Counted from the first letter of the stretch, positions 44,403 to 54,841 are shown. The stretch is DNA of 64,000 nt from Tenrec ecaudatus (GCF_050624435.1 NC_134539.1:42874001-42938000), one strand, 5' to 3'. Notes: generated by a model not told the origin, from the sequence alone. Program-made: numbers and translations.

Positions 44403-45640
44403 CTACAGAGTTAAAAATCCTTCAAAACTGGATTCCTCATCATCATTCGTATCCCAATGCAGAGCTTCAGCTGGTATGAGGTCATCATAGACACTGTCCT
44501 CACTGAGAATGCCATCATCACCATCACTGCTGTCATTTTCATACAAAGCGCAGTCTTCACTGCCATCCATAGCATGACTAATACTACATTTCTGGAGGGC
44601 ACGTCGCACCATGTCTTCTGGAATGTCTTCCCATGCATCATGAACCCACTTTGCTATTAACTCTCTGTCAGGCTTCATGAGATTTCCTCCTTTTGTTAGT
44701 CGGGCTTGACCAGATGACATCCATTCATGCCACATCCTTCGCACACGGTCTTTAAAAAGCTTATTCAAAGATACATCCAGAGGCTGCAGTACAGATGTAA
44801 GCCCACCTGGAATAACGGCTAAAGTAACTTTACTGAGATTTTGCCAATATTTTTATGTTATCCGATAGGTGGGCTCTGAACATATCCCAAACAAGTAACG
44901 ATGGCTTTTTCTTCAAGGCTGCTCCTGGTCATCGGTTCCAAATTTCTTCCAGCCATTTTTTTGTTCCGTCTTCATCCATCCAGCCTTTAACATGTACACG
45001 CACAGTAATTCTTGGTGGGAAATTGATCTTTTTAGGCAAGGTCTTTCTTTTAAAAAGAATGGCAGGACACAACTTAGTTCCATTAGCCAAACATGGCAGA
45101 ACAACTGTAAAGTGGTTTTTTTTTTTCATTTCCTGTGGTTTTGAGAAAGATAGTGTTTTGTCCTAAACTTGCCACAGTTCTGTTGCTTGGAAGATCAAAA
45201 GTCATGGTAATTTCATCCATATTCCCAGTATCTGCCAGGTCATAATTATAAATCCTTCTTTGTTTTATAATAAATGACTAGAATGACATAATTTTTTCTT
45301 CAAGGTCTTGTGGCAATTTCTGGGAAATCTTTGTTCTTTGTCTCAAACATAGTAGGCCAAACCTATTCATGAATTGGGTACACCATCCTGCTGACGCGGA
45401 AAAATTTTTCAATGCCTGGTGCTTTATATTTGTCATCCTTAGCAATTTGTAGAGCTTGTATGCGGATTCCCATGCGTGTTACGCAGCAACCATTTTGACG
45501 ACACTCCATAACCCATTTATGCAATTCACTTTCTAGAGCCCCATAAAAAGACGTTAAACCACGACAAGCTTTTTTAGCTTTTGGAATCTGTTCCAAGTCA
45601 GTCTTCATTTCCGCCACTCCCTCACTTGCTTTTCGTCAAC
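44403..45640 (-). pseudogene. Pogo-like transposase remnant (CENP-B HTH and DDE_1)
   Basis: On the minus strand, N to C: an HTH-CENPB-like segment at 45363-45617 (ELHKWVMECRQNGCCVTRMG), the DDE region at about 44.85-45.17 kb in several frames (LANGTKLCPAILFKRKTLPK, PPRITVRVHVKGWMDED), and the C-terminus at 44403-44768 (RVRRMWHEWMSSGQ, VHDAWEDIPEDMVRRALQKC) with an acidic tail. This order matches pogo/jerky-type transposases, including the domesticated POGK. Frameshifts separate the parts, and no single frame spans them. Confidence 0.75.
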
Positions 45641-46137
45641 CTTGAATTCCCTACTTGCAGTACTACCATTGCTCTCTTCTGCTCTTGACACAACCTTCAT
45701 TTTGAAACCAGCCTCATAAAACCAGTGTTTTTGTTTTGGTTCAAGAGTATCCATTTCTAATAGGATTAAAAACAAGACTTTGAAAAAGAACTTTCATGGT
45801 AATGCCCCCCACCACCACCCCGCGATGTGTTAGCCAGGAGGAAAGGGGGGTGAGTCCATGTGGTTGGGGAATGCAGGATGTGAATTAACACAAGAGACCA
45901 GAGGGGGGGAGAGAGCACAGCCACAGACACATCCTTACCAGTTCAGCTGCTGGCGTAAGTGAATCACTATGGGTGCTTCTGCGAATTGGAGCCATCCACA
46001 TCATAGGACGGCTCTGATTCATTAGATGTAAGTAAACAAACATTCAAAGCCCTGCAGTGTCAGCGGGACTTTGAATGAACAGCAGAGGAACAACAATCAC
46101 CCTCGAGATGTTAAACCTCCTTGTGGTACCACTGACC
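45640..46137 (-). other. Pogo element 5' untranslated part
   Basis: No frame. It includes a C-rich stretch (45805-45823) and a G-rich run (45902-45911). Probably the leader of the transposon. Confidence 0.4.
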
Positions 46138-46175
46138 CGTGTATAAGCCGAACCCGTTTTTCAGCACATTTTTTG

Positions 46176-46368
46176 TGCCCATTGGTTAGGTTGGATCAGG
46201 TGATGTCAGGCGATGTGTCCCATTGGTTAGGTTGGATCAGGCAATGTGTTGCATCAGTGACCAGGAACCTGAAACCGCAACTTAGGCCTACCTCAAACTT
46301 TGGTTTTCATACAGCCGGTTTTAGTTTTTATTCTGCTGATTCTAGCAGTTGCACCTCCATGCCTCACA
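46176..46368 (-). repeat. Remnant of the 3' LTR (U3 part only)
   Basis: Matches the U3 end of the full LTR (GGAACCTGAAACCG, AACTTAGGCCTACCTC, CTGATTCTAGCAGTT). It starts TGTGAGGC on the minus strand after the polypurine tract and stops within the U3 41-base repeats; R and U5 are missing. It holds about two of the repeat units. Confidence 0.85.
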
Positions 46369-46381
46369 TTTCCCCCTTTTT
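46369..46381 (-). promoter_or_regulatory. Polypurine tract
   Basis: AAAAAGGGGGAAA on the minus strand directly before the LTR start TGTGAGG, as in gammaretroviruses, where it primes plus-strand DNA. Confidence 0.8.
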
Positions 46382-46559
46382 ATGTTTTAACTATTTGAAG
46401 TAATCATGCTTCAAAAATGCCGATATGCAGGTGGACAGAAGCGAGAAAGTTCGCGGATTGTGTTACACATTACATAGTTCATTCAGCTTGGTTTAGGGGT
46501 GCATAAGTTTGTCCAAGTATCATAAGTTGCACTGTGTTAATGTGGCCGTTTACAAAAGT

Positions 46560-47990
46560 AACTAGTCTATTAAGAATACAAGGCCCAATGGTTAACAAAA
46601 TAAGCAATATTACTACAGGTCCTATGACAGAGGATACCATGGGGAATTGCTAAACCACTGAGAGTAGCTTTGACTTTCTGACTGAGTCAATTTTCTGTCT
46701 TCAATGCCTTGTTGGATATGTTTCATGGAGTCTTTTATTATTCCTGAGTGGTCTGCATAGAAACACCATTCTTCATTAAGAGCCATACATAAGCCTCCTT
46801 ACTGTAGAAAAATTAAATCTAGCCCTCTATGATTTTGTAGGACTACCTCGGAAAGAGAGCTTACAGATTTTTCTAGATGCGTTATTGCATCTTCTAGTCT
46901 GGCCAAATCCTCATTAATTAAACTCCGGAGAGGGTCAGTCCATTATTTTGGTTGCTTAGAGCAGCTATTCATGTGCCCGCTCCAGCAGCGCTGACTCCAC
47001 GTAACAGAGCAACAGTTAAAACAGTGACAGGTTCTCTTTTAACTTTCAGGTGGTGTTGGTTTGACCGTTGTAACATCCATCCTTCCACGAATGGTAAATA
47101 ACCCGGGGGAAAAGAATTATATTTAGATAGAATTCTGTAGCATTGGTAGGGTGTAACAACTTGGTATACAGGCAAGGGGAAAGTCTGGAATTCGAACATA
47201 TCCACATAGTACCTTTAGTAGGGATTATCCACTTATTGCTCTGGTTGACCTGAGAATTAATGTTTATACATGAGGCCTCATATTTTTTTGGAATTTTTCC
47301 TACACACGCTCCAATTCCTTGAACATTTTCTATTGTGAAGGTTTTCCTTTTACGGCTATTCCAGTCACACCTCGCATCGGGCTCCTGGGCCAGAGTTCTC
47401 TTTATAGCGAGGGCGTCATCATACCGGGGTTCTATACTATAACAAAGCCAACAACTTTTAGTAGCATTGGGGTTAGTACTGCTTAAAGCATTATACGTTG
47501 ATACTATTAAATCAAACAAAGGAGAACTGAGGTGGGCCCTGTTCTGTGTGTGTTCTGGACCAGCCGTTGACGTTAAAAGTATGTAAGACTTTTGGGACCT
47601 GGGTGGCTATTATTTTGGAAGGTTTGGGACAGCTGGGTACTACTGACAAACGGACTAAATCATAATCGGGTCTTCCGTTATACAGATACAAGGCCCACGT
47701 TTCCCCTCAGATCCAGGTCTCCCTGTGATGGTACCAGCTGTGGATGGTGATTTTTATGGTATTATTAGCATCAGCACTATTACTTGATACAAATTTCATT
47801 GACACATACTCTTCTTTAGAACTCCATTCACCATCATGGGCAGTTACACAAGCCCATTCAGAACAATAGGGCCATCGTGCTTTACTGGAACACCCCTGTT
47901 TCAGGCTACGTCCCCACGGTCTTCCTCTCCTCAGCTCAGGCCAGGTTGTAGGGCACACGTAAAACTCTTTGTTTTCTCATGACCAGTTTA
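46560..47990 (-). pseudogene. Provirus env (SU and TM), broken
   Basis: SU pieces: 47707-47958 (a Cys- and Trp-rich receptor-domain-like stretch with WACVTAHDGEW) and 47046-47519, which holds the CWLC disulphide motif and potential N-glycosylation sites. Farther along, about 46.65-46.93 kb, lies a TM segment of the type that precedes the CX6CC motif of gammaretroviral envelopes, with stop codons. Not a coding-competent envelope, so not a syncytin-like gene. Confidence 0.75.
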
Positions 47991-47999
47991 TTATTTGAA

Positions 48000-48235
48000 G
48001 GTGTGCCATATCCTACTGTGCCACTCAAGGGGCGGGGCCAATTCTTCTTTCTTGCCAGACTTGTTCAAGGCTGAAAAATATTTCAGGGTACTGCATTGCA
48101 GTTATTAGGTGTGTTTTACTCACTGTTGCCAGACTGTCTCTGCTGACTAGATTTTTCCCAGTCCAGGTGTGAATCCAAGGTTCATGTTGGTTATAGTTGC
48201 AGTTTATCTTGATAATTGCAGAGAGGAGGCCACAG
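48000..48235 (-). other. Pol-env junction, decayed
   Basis: No continuous frame. Gammaretroviral env normally begins in this area, overlapping the pol end; the start cannot be fixed. Confidence 0.4.
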
Positions 48236-48237
48236 GC

Positions 48238-49300
48238 TCATGATGGTCTGCTGAGGCATACCCGAAGTGGGTTGGTGGGGTGCTGAGTTGCCGCCCACAC
48301 CTTTTCTGGAGGCTCCGCTAGGTGGGTATGGCTGTGGTGAATCCAGGCAGCTATTCTGTCCACCTTCAAGGCTGTAGGAGACGTTAAAACAACCTGATAC
48401 GGCCCCTTCCATTGGATTTCTAGATTCTTGCTGTGGAACCTTCGAACCTCAACCCAATCCCCAGGCAAACACTGATGTTGTCTTCCAGCTTCACTGGCCT
48501 GCTCCGTGGCATTTTGGTAAATGGCTTGAATAGCGGGCCAAACGTTGGCCTGTGCTTTTCGTAAGGCTTGCGTAGCCTCCAATATCTCAGCCGGCCCTGC
48601 ATAGGGTGGACTGACTGTTCTAGGGATAATGGGGGGGTGGTTTACCATACACTATCTCAAAAGGCATTAATCCAAGCGTGTAGGGGGAATTCCGCATGTG
48701 GAATGTAGCAAATGGCAGGAGATTCACCCAGTTTTCGTCAGTCTCAGAGGCCAATTTGGTTAGAGTTTCCTTTAGAGTTCTGTTCATCCTTTCAACCTGC
48801 CCAGAGCTTTGCGGATTGTATGCACAATGCAATTTCCAATTTGTTCCCAAGGCTCAGGCCAAATTTTGAACGACCTAGCTTACAAAAGCGGGTCTATTAT
48901 CAGATCCAATTTTTTGAGGCATTTCATATCTAAGAACTATTTCCTCTAGCATCTTCTTTGCTACTATCAGGGCGGTCTCCCTTTTAGTTGGAAAAGCTTC
49001 TACACAACCTGAAAAAGTATCAATGAAGACTAGTAGGTACTTGCAACCATATTTGCCTGTCTTGATTTCAGTGAAATCCACCTCTCAATGTAGCCTTGGA
49101 TGCTTACCTCTTTCTCTGACCCCTTTATGCACATTTATAATTTTACCTGGTTTCATTTCTTGGCAGACACGGCATTGGCTCACCAGCTATTCTGCAGTCA
49201 GTCCTGGGCCTTTGAATTGTAGTTTGGCAGTTTGCAACAATGGCAGCATCTTCCTTTTTCCCAAATGAGTAGTACGGTATAAATTGTACAACATCTCTTG
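48238..49300 (-). pseudogene. Provirus integrase, broken
   Basis: The zinc-binding N-terminal part lies at about 49140-49300 (YRTTHLGKRKML, and CRVCQEM after a stop). The core has the first Asp in VDFTEIKTG near 49070, the second in GSDNRPAF near 48890 and the Glu in [11 protein letters not shown] near 48795, consistent with the D,D,E triad. The C-terminal SH3-like part lies at 48238-48648 (LPGDWVEVRRFHSKNLEIQW, WKGPYQVVLTSPTALKVD). Stop codons interrupt before and after the second Asp. Confidence 0.85.
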
Positions 49301-49362
49301 TCCCACCTCAGCGGGAAGGATAAGATTGTCCTGGGCCTTCAGCCACGGCGAGCCCTCCTCAG

Positions 49363-49910
49363 TTAGGGCTTGCAGCTCTTGTTTGGCCCAGAGTTCTTTA
49401 GTTGTATAGCCAGGCACACTTGGAGTGGACCCCATTCCTGGAGGAGAGAATTGAACAAGGCATACCTGCCCACCTGGTTCTTCAGGTTCACTTTCTCTTT
49501 TCCCTGGACCGCAGCCTTTCTTGCCTCTTTCTCTACGGCACGGTTTCCTGTGTGATGTCTGGGTGTGTACACCGCAGCCACTGCTTTAGGCACAGCCACA
49601 GCTTCCAGCAATTGTAATACTTTGTTTTTATTTTTTATCTCTTTCTCTTCAGCAGTTATGAACCCTCTCTCCCTGTATAATGTCCCTGTGATGTGCAGAG
49701 TCCCGAACGTATACCTGCTGTCCGTATAAACCATCAGCCTTTTGCCCTCGGCTAACTGCAGGGCTTTGGTTAACGCGATAAGTGCGGCTTTCTGGGCTGA
49801 AGTTCCGGTGGGCAACTGGCCAGTCCACACTACTTGGCCCTCTGCAGTAACAGTCGCTGCCCCAGCATACCTTTTATCATCCTGCATAAAACTGCTACCA
49901 TCTGTGAGTC
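49363..49910 (-). pseudogene. Provirus RNase H domain, catalytic residue changed
   Basis: The 174-aa frame at 49363-49887 follows a stop and TDGSSF (first Asp). The second acidic position, normally Glu in a KAELIAL context, reads KAALIAL here. YTDSRYTFGTLH holds the next Asp. The final Asp of the GNRxAD motif reads Glu (GNRAVEKEA). The domain would be inactive even without the stops. Confidence 0.85.
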
Positions 49911-50279
49911 ACACTAGATCACTTTTAGGTAGGGGCCTGTCAATCAGGTCGTTCCTAGGCAGGTGGATTTCTGCCAGAATTTCCACGCAATCATGCTCCA
50001 CTGGCCCTGCCTCCAGGTCCAGTAACAAAGTGGCAGGATTTAAAACAGTGGGAGAAGAAAAAGTTATTTGGGGTGCATTTAACAACAGTCCCTGGTAGTG
50101 AGTGAGCCGAGCATTTGAAATCCACTTCCCTGGGGGTTGTTTTAGAACTCCCTCTATGGCATGAGGGGTATAGATAACCAGGTCCTGCCCCAGAGTGAGC
50201 TTGTTCGCATCTTTTACTAACATGGCGGTAGCAGCAATAATTCGCACACAAGCCGGCCATCTGGCTGCCACGGGGTCTA

Positions 50280-51310
50280 GCTTCTTTTGACAGATAGGCC
50301 ACCGGCCTTTTTCAGGGCCTAAGCAGTTGAGTTAGGACCCCTTTAGCCACTCCTTTTGCTTCATCCACAAACAGGGCGAACGGCTTGGTTGGGTCTGGCA
50401 ATACAAAGGCAGTTGGCTCTAGCATGGCCCTTTTCAAAGTTTTAAAGGCTTGATCCATAGCTGTGCTCCATTCCCATGGTTTGGATTATTAATTCCCTCC
50501 TAGAGGGGTCGGGGGATTTCTGCAAACCCTGGTATCCACAAGCTGCAATACCCCACCGAACCCAGGTTCTCTCACCTGCCGGGCCCTTCAGAGAGCGTAT
50601 GCTTAGTATAGTTTGTTTCGTAGCTGCAGTTAGCCACTGTTGTACATCCTGGAACTTGTATCCTAGGTAGGTGACTTCCCTCTAGCAAATTTGGGCCTTC
50701 TTGGCTGATGCTCAATACTCCAACGACCCCAAAGTTTGTAACAGAGCTCGCGTTCCTGCCAGACATTGTGACTGGGTGGGGGCTGCCAGGAGTAGGTCAT
50801 CCACGTATTGCAGTAGCACAAGGGAAGGGTGTTGGGTTCGGTACTCACTCAGGTCCTCGTGTAGGGCTTTGTTGAATAGGATTGGCGCATTATTGAAACT
50901 TTGAGGGAGCCTTTGCCAGGTCAACTGTCCATGGAACCCTTCCTGATCATCTGTCCACTCGAAAGCAAAGATTTCCTGGCTTTTAGGGGCTACAGCAAGA
51001 CTAAAGAAAGTGTCTTTTAAATCAAGCACAGTGTACCACTTGTGAGTAGGAGACAGCAAACTTAATAGTGTATACGGATTGGGCACAGTAGGGTGCATGT
51101 CAACCACCCGCTTGTTAACTTCGCGTAGGTCCTGCATCGGGCAGTATCCCTGCCCACCAGGCATTTTAACAGGGAAGAGTGGGGACTCTCATCTGCGCAG
51201 ATACCTTTCGTTAGCATTTCCTGTATAACGGGGTTGATCCCTTCCCTGGCCTCCAGGGGCATGGGATATTGTTTGACTCGGACTGCCTCTGCTCCAGGTT
51301 TGAGTTCCAT
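50280..51310 (-). pseudogene. Provirus reverse transcriptase, broken
   Basis: The 150-aa frame at 50712-51164 includes [43 protein letters not shown] and the active site [12 protein letters not shown]. The YVDD codons are at 50796-50807, intact. A preceding frame at 51062-51310 has the N-terminal fingers region (VKQYPMPLEAREGINPVIQ). Connection-domain pieces lie at 50280-50700. Frames are split by shifts and stops. Confidence 0.9.
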
Positions 51311-51378
51311 GAAAATAGGGGGATGATGTTGCGCCCACCCTCGAGTCCCAGTTTCAGCCCATGCTTCTGGAAAGTCCT

Positions 51379-51855
51379 TTAACCATTGGCTAACATCTGT
51401 CCTTTGGGGCTGAGTTCCAATTGAAATAGTCTGTACTCATCAGCTAGGGTCATAGTTAGGACTGATATTTGTCTGGGTGGATGATTTAGGGTGTTTAAAC
51501 ATTGCCCTTTTGAGTCTGTCAAGTGGACCCGTCCATCTTTAAAATATATTTGAGCATTTATCTTAGTCAGGATATCTCTTCCCAGCAGGGTTGTCAGGCA
51601 CTCAGGGATGAGCATGAATGAGTGACTTACCCGACCCACGCTGAGATCCACTTTGATGTCTGAAGTCCATCGGTAACAGTTAGTCCCGGTAGCGCCTTGC
51701 ACCCAGCTGGTGCAGCTTGACAGCTTTCCATCATCATGAGTGAGGACCAAGTGTTCTGCCCCCGTGTCTACCAAGAAATCAACCGGTCTCCCCTCCACCA
51801 ATAAAGTTACCCTGAGTTTGGGGAGGGGGTTCCGAACCCCGTCCCCTCTAGTCAC
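51379..51855 (-). pseudogene. Provirus protease region
   Basis: The frame contains FLVDTGAEHLVLT, the retropepsin active site DTGA, and a second strand ending TTLLGRDILTKI, the GRD motif that closes the aspartyl protease fold. It may be the best-preserved domain. The frame also runs on toward the RT start. Confidence 0.85.
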
Positions 51856-52029
51856 TATCTTCTTTGGTTCCTACATAAAAATGGGCCTCTTGTTTCTTAT
51901 TACTTCATTGTCCAATTCCCATCTCTTCTTTCCACTTTCTAACATCTTTTTCTTCCAGGGACACTGGTCATCCCAGTGCCCCCTTTGCTGGCAAATACCA
52001 GCACCAAACCTCCCCTTTCTTAATCAACC

Positions 52030-53541
52030 CTTCTTCCTGTTTCTTTTTCTCTGGACAGTCACGCGCCCAATGACCTGGATTTTTACAGTGCACACTGGTC
52101 CTTGTCAAGCTTGACCCTGTACCCGCTCCTTCCCCTGGGTCCCTGGGCGCATTCTTGGCCTCTTCTCACAGCCACCGCTGCCACCGTTACTTTAGCTACT
52201 TCCCTAACTACCTTCTTTGTTTCACCTGCTTGGAACCTTCGATCTTCCATCCGCTGTCTTTCTTTCCTCTCTTCTGGGGTTTCTCTATTATTATAGACCT
52301 TTTCTGCCACTTCCAACAAATCCTTCAAAGTCTTCTCTCCCAGCCTTTCTACTCTCTGCAATTTTCTTTTGACATCTGGTGCAGCTTGATTAATAAAAGC
52401 CTTCATTACTGCAGCCTTACTGTCCTCTGATGTGGGGTTCATGGGGGTATATAGCCTAAAAGCTTCCATAATACATTCTAGAAAAGCAGCTGGACTCTCT
52501 TGGGGACCTTGCCTCACATCTCCTACCTTGGCCAAATTGGTCGACCGAAGACCAGCCATGAGAACCTGGCGATAAACCCGAAGGCTCTCCCTACCTCCTA
52601 GATCATTAAAGTCCCAAGCAGGTCTTTCCAGGGGAAACGCCTGGTCAATCACCCTGGGGTTTATTGTGGGCTGCCCATCATCACCCGGTACCAGCTTTTT
52701 GGTTTCTTGTTGAATGTGCTCTCTTTCTACTGCGTTGAAAAGAACTCAGAGGAGTTGCTGGCAATCATCCCAAGTGTGCTGGTGGGTGAACAGAACAGAA
52801 TCTAACAGGTTAATAAGGTCTTGCGGGTTTTCCAAAAACTTAGCATTTTGAGACTTCCAGTTATATAAGTCGCTGGTGGAGAAAGGCCAATACTGGAGGG
52901 CCTGCTCTCCGTCATCCTGCACAGGGCCAACTTCCCATAATGGCAGAGCCTGTGTGGGGTCATTAGAGTCCGGGGATGCTATTTCTCTGCCTAAACTACA
53001 ACGGGATCAGGTGGCAGGTCCCGGAGGAGTTCAGCTAGGAGCAGGGGGAGAAATGGAAGAGGGAGATTTTGAAGAAGACGGGGAAGGGGAGAGAGACTCC
53101 GGCGACTGTGGGAGTGCAGGGGAAAGGGCCCGTACTGGGTGTTTAGGGGGTGGTGTTTGCCAGGTCTCATCCAAATCCTCAGGCAGCAATTCTGCCTCAG
53201 CCTGTAAAACTTTTGGGTGGACTTTGTTAGTAACCAAAACTGGGTCTGAAATTTTTAAAACAATTAGGGGATTCTGCACCATATCTTGCCACACCAGGAT
53301 ATAGGGTATCTGGTCAGGATGGCCTTCTCGTCCGGGTCGGAAGACAACGTCTTTCACCTTCTGGATGATCAGTAGGCTAAAAGTTCCCTTACTCAGCCAT
53401 CCAACTCTGAAGGTCGGCCACTCTGCAGAAAATAATTAGTTTCCCTTTTCTAACTTCAACAGAAAGGTTATTTGCCGTAGTTTTGACTTCCTTAAAATTG
53501 TCCACCAGTAGGGACAACGGGGTGCTTGAAGAGCCTCCCAT
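52030..53541 (-). pseudogene. Provirus gag (MA, p12-like, CA, NC), broken
   Basis: The start is taken at ATG 53541, because MGGSSSTPLSLLVDNF gives the N-terminal Gly expected for myristoylation and the matrix fold. A proline-rich segment lies at 53031-53357 (APS-PP type). Capsid lies at 52083-52652, with YRQVLMAGLRSTN and QGPQESPAAFLECIMEAFRL, the major homology region. The CCHC zinc knuckle near 52050-52095 is split by a frameshift. The frame at 53389-53541 ends in a stop. Confidence 0.85.
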
Positions 53542-53940
53542 AGCTGTGGGAAAATAAATGATTAAAGACAAGACAAGCAACACGAAGGCAAGACAGACAA
53601 ATAACTTGCGACACGGACGAAACAAAGAGGACGGCCACACAGTGTCTGCAGACTCTCCGAGGCGCCTAGCGCCTCCCCGTCCAAACAGACCCAGTCTGTC
53701 GGAACCCAGGTCTGGACTCTAACCGGAACTTGCCAGGGGCACAGAAGGACGTCTCCCACTCTGAACCTGACCAGTGACCTCTCTGGCACGTCTGCCTTGG
53801 TCATATTTTGGTCCCAATTAATGGTGCCACCCAAAAACCTGTCCAGACAGAATTTTAGAAAAGAAAAAGAAGAAAGAAAAAAAATTCCTACCTCCAGGTC
53901 GGTCTGTGCGTCCGGGCAGGGCCTGTACTCTCAATCCCCA

Positions 53941-53958
53941 ATCCCGGACGAGTCCCCA
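53941..53958 (-). promoter_or_regulatory. Primer binding site, tRNA-Pro-like
   Basis: TGGGGACTCGTCCGGGAT on the minus strand matches the 3' end of tRNA-Pro (TGGGGGCTCGTCCGGGAT) with one mismatch. It sits two bases from the LTR end. Confidence 0.9.
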
Positions 53959-54046
53959 AATGTTGGATTTGTGAAGGGAACGCAAGCTCACCTTGGGCGC
54001 ACAGAAGAGTTACGACCAGTTGGGATGCAAAAGTGGCAAAAGGAGT

Positions 54047-54052
54047 TTATTT
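54047..54052 (-). promoter_or_regulatory. LTR poly(A) signal
   Basis: AATAAA on the minus strand, about 100 bases downstream of the TATA box, the spacing expected within a gammaretroviral R region. Confidence 0.7.
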
Positions 54053-54146
54053 TCTAGCTCGAGCTAGGGCTTCCCTCCTACTTCCCAGCGCAGCAGGGAC
54101 CCAGCGTCCAAAAGGGAATCAGCCCTGAGCTCTTTGTTCTCCAGGC

Positions 54147-54153
54147 TTTTATA
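54147..54153 (-). promoter_or_regulatory. LTR TATA box
   Basis: TATAAAA on the minus strand in GGGCCCTATAAAAGCCTGG-like context. Transcription would start about 25-30 bases on, near 54120. Confidence 0.75.
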
Positions 54154-54322
54154 GGGCCAGGGACAAGTGGCAATCCAGGGTTGCTGTTCTTTAAACTTAC
54201 TAGATAAAACTTCTGGCACCAACATTGTCCAGCGATAATTGGTGAGTAGGTTCGCGCGTGCTTTCCTGATTGGTCGGTCACTGGTGGGCTGTCACTCCAA
54301 CTCTCTTGGCTAAGGCTTCATC

Positions 54323-54445
54323 AGGCGATATGTCCCATTGGTTATGTTGGATCAGGCGATGTCAGGCGATGTGTCCCATTGGTTAGGTTGGATCAGGCGA
54401 TGTCAGGCGATGTGTCCCATTGGTTAGGTTGGATCAGGCGATGTG
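54323..54445 (-). promoter_or_regulatory. Three 41-base U3 direct repeats
   Basis: AGGCGAT...TCCCATTGG starts at 54323, 54364 and 54405, a 41-base period. Each unit contains CCCATTGGTTA, an inverted CCAAT box. The 3' LTR remnant has about two units. Such repeats act as enhancers in gammaretroviral LTRs. Confidence 0.9.
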
Positions 54446-54563
54446 TTGCATCTGACCAGGAACCTGAAACCGAAACTTAGGCCTACCTCAAACTTTGGTT
54501 TTCATACAGCCTGTTTTAACTTTTACTCTGCTGATTCTAGCAGTTGTACACCCATGCCTCATA

Positions 54564-54841
54564 CTTTCTCCCCCCAAAATTCTTAGAATACCTTCATACC
54601 TTGAACTGAAAAACACCTTATCTCCAAAACAGTACATAGCTCATGTCTAGAGATGTCAACCTTTGGTCATGTACTCTTAAAGTTTAGGAGTACCTGTCTC
54701 TCTTAAACTCTTATGGCTTCTTCCCCTTTCTGCTTTTACAGGAACGAATCTGCTGAGTCCCATGCATAGGGTCCTTCTTCCTTTCTTTCCCAAGTCTTTT
54801 CCTTCAGAGAGACTCGCTGCTTGGGAATCTTGGTTTGTTTC
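54564..54841. other. Flank of the provirus, unassigned
   Basis: No repeat or gene recognised. The first bases (CTTTCTCCCCCC) on the minus strand are purine-rich and resemble a polypurine tract beside the LTR. Confidence 0.45.

Larger units (their letters stand above)
44066..46175 (-). mobile_element. Pogo-like (Tigger-related) DNA transposon, right end lost
   Basis: The left terminus has CCGTATGTATATACTCTAAT and TGACTCGAGTGTAAGCCTAG at 44069-44160. At the other side GTGTATAAGCCGAACCCG and TTTTTCAGCACATTTTTTGTGC (46138-46175) are the inner part of the right end, cut off where provirus LTR begins. Broken transposase lies between. A small relative is at 24860. Confidence 0.7.
46176..54563 (-). 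mobile_element. Class I (gammaretrovirus-like) endogenous provirus, defective
   Basis: The order on the minus strand is LTR (54563-53961), primer site, leader, gag, pro, pol (RT, RNase H, integrase), env, polypurine tract and a cut-down LTR (46368-46176). The tRNA-Pro-like primer site, the myristoylation-type gag start, a CCHC knuckle and the CWLC-type env motif place it with gammaretrovirus-like (ERV1) elements. Every gene has stops or shifts. By eye the shared 190 bp of the LTRs differ at roughly one site in 13. The insertion lies in, or beside, the pogo element. Confidence 0.9.
53961..54563 (-). repeat. 5' LTR of the provirus
   Basis: On the minus strand the LTR runs from 54563 (TATGAGGC, probably TG mutated to TA) to 53961, ending CA before two T and the primer site. 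The length is about 603 bp. U3 has three 41-base direct repeats, each with an inverted CCAAT box. A TATA box and a poly(A) signal follow in order. Confidence 0.85.

Noticed and set aside
46969..47519. A captured envelope gene (syncytin-like)
   Set aside because: SU and TM lie in different frames with stops, and the frame at 47046-47519 covers only part of SU.
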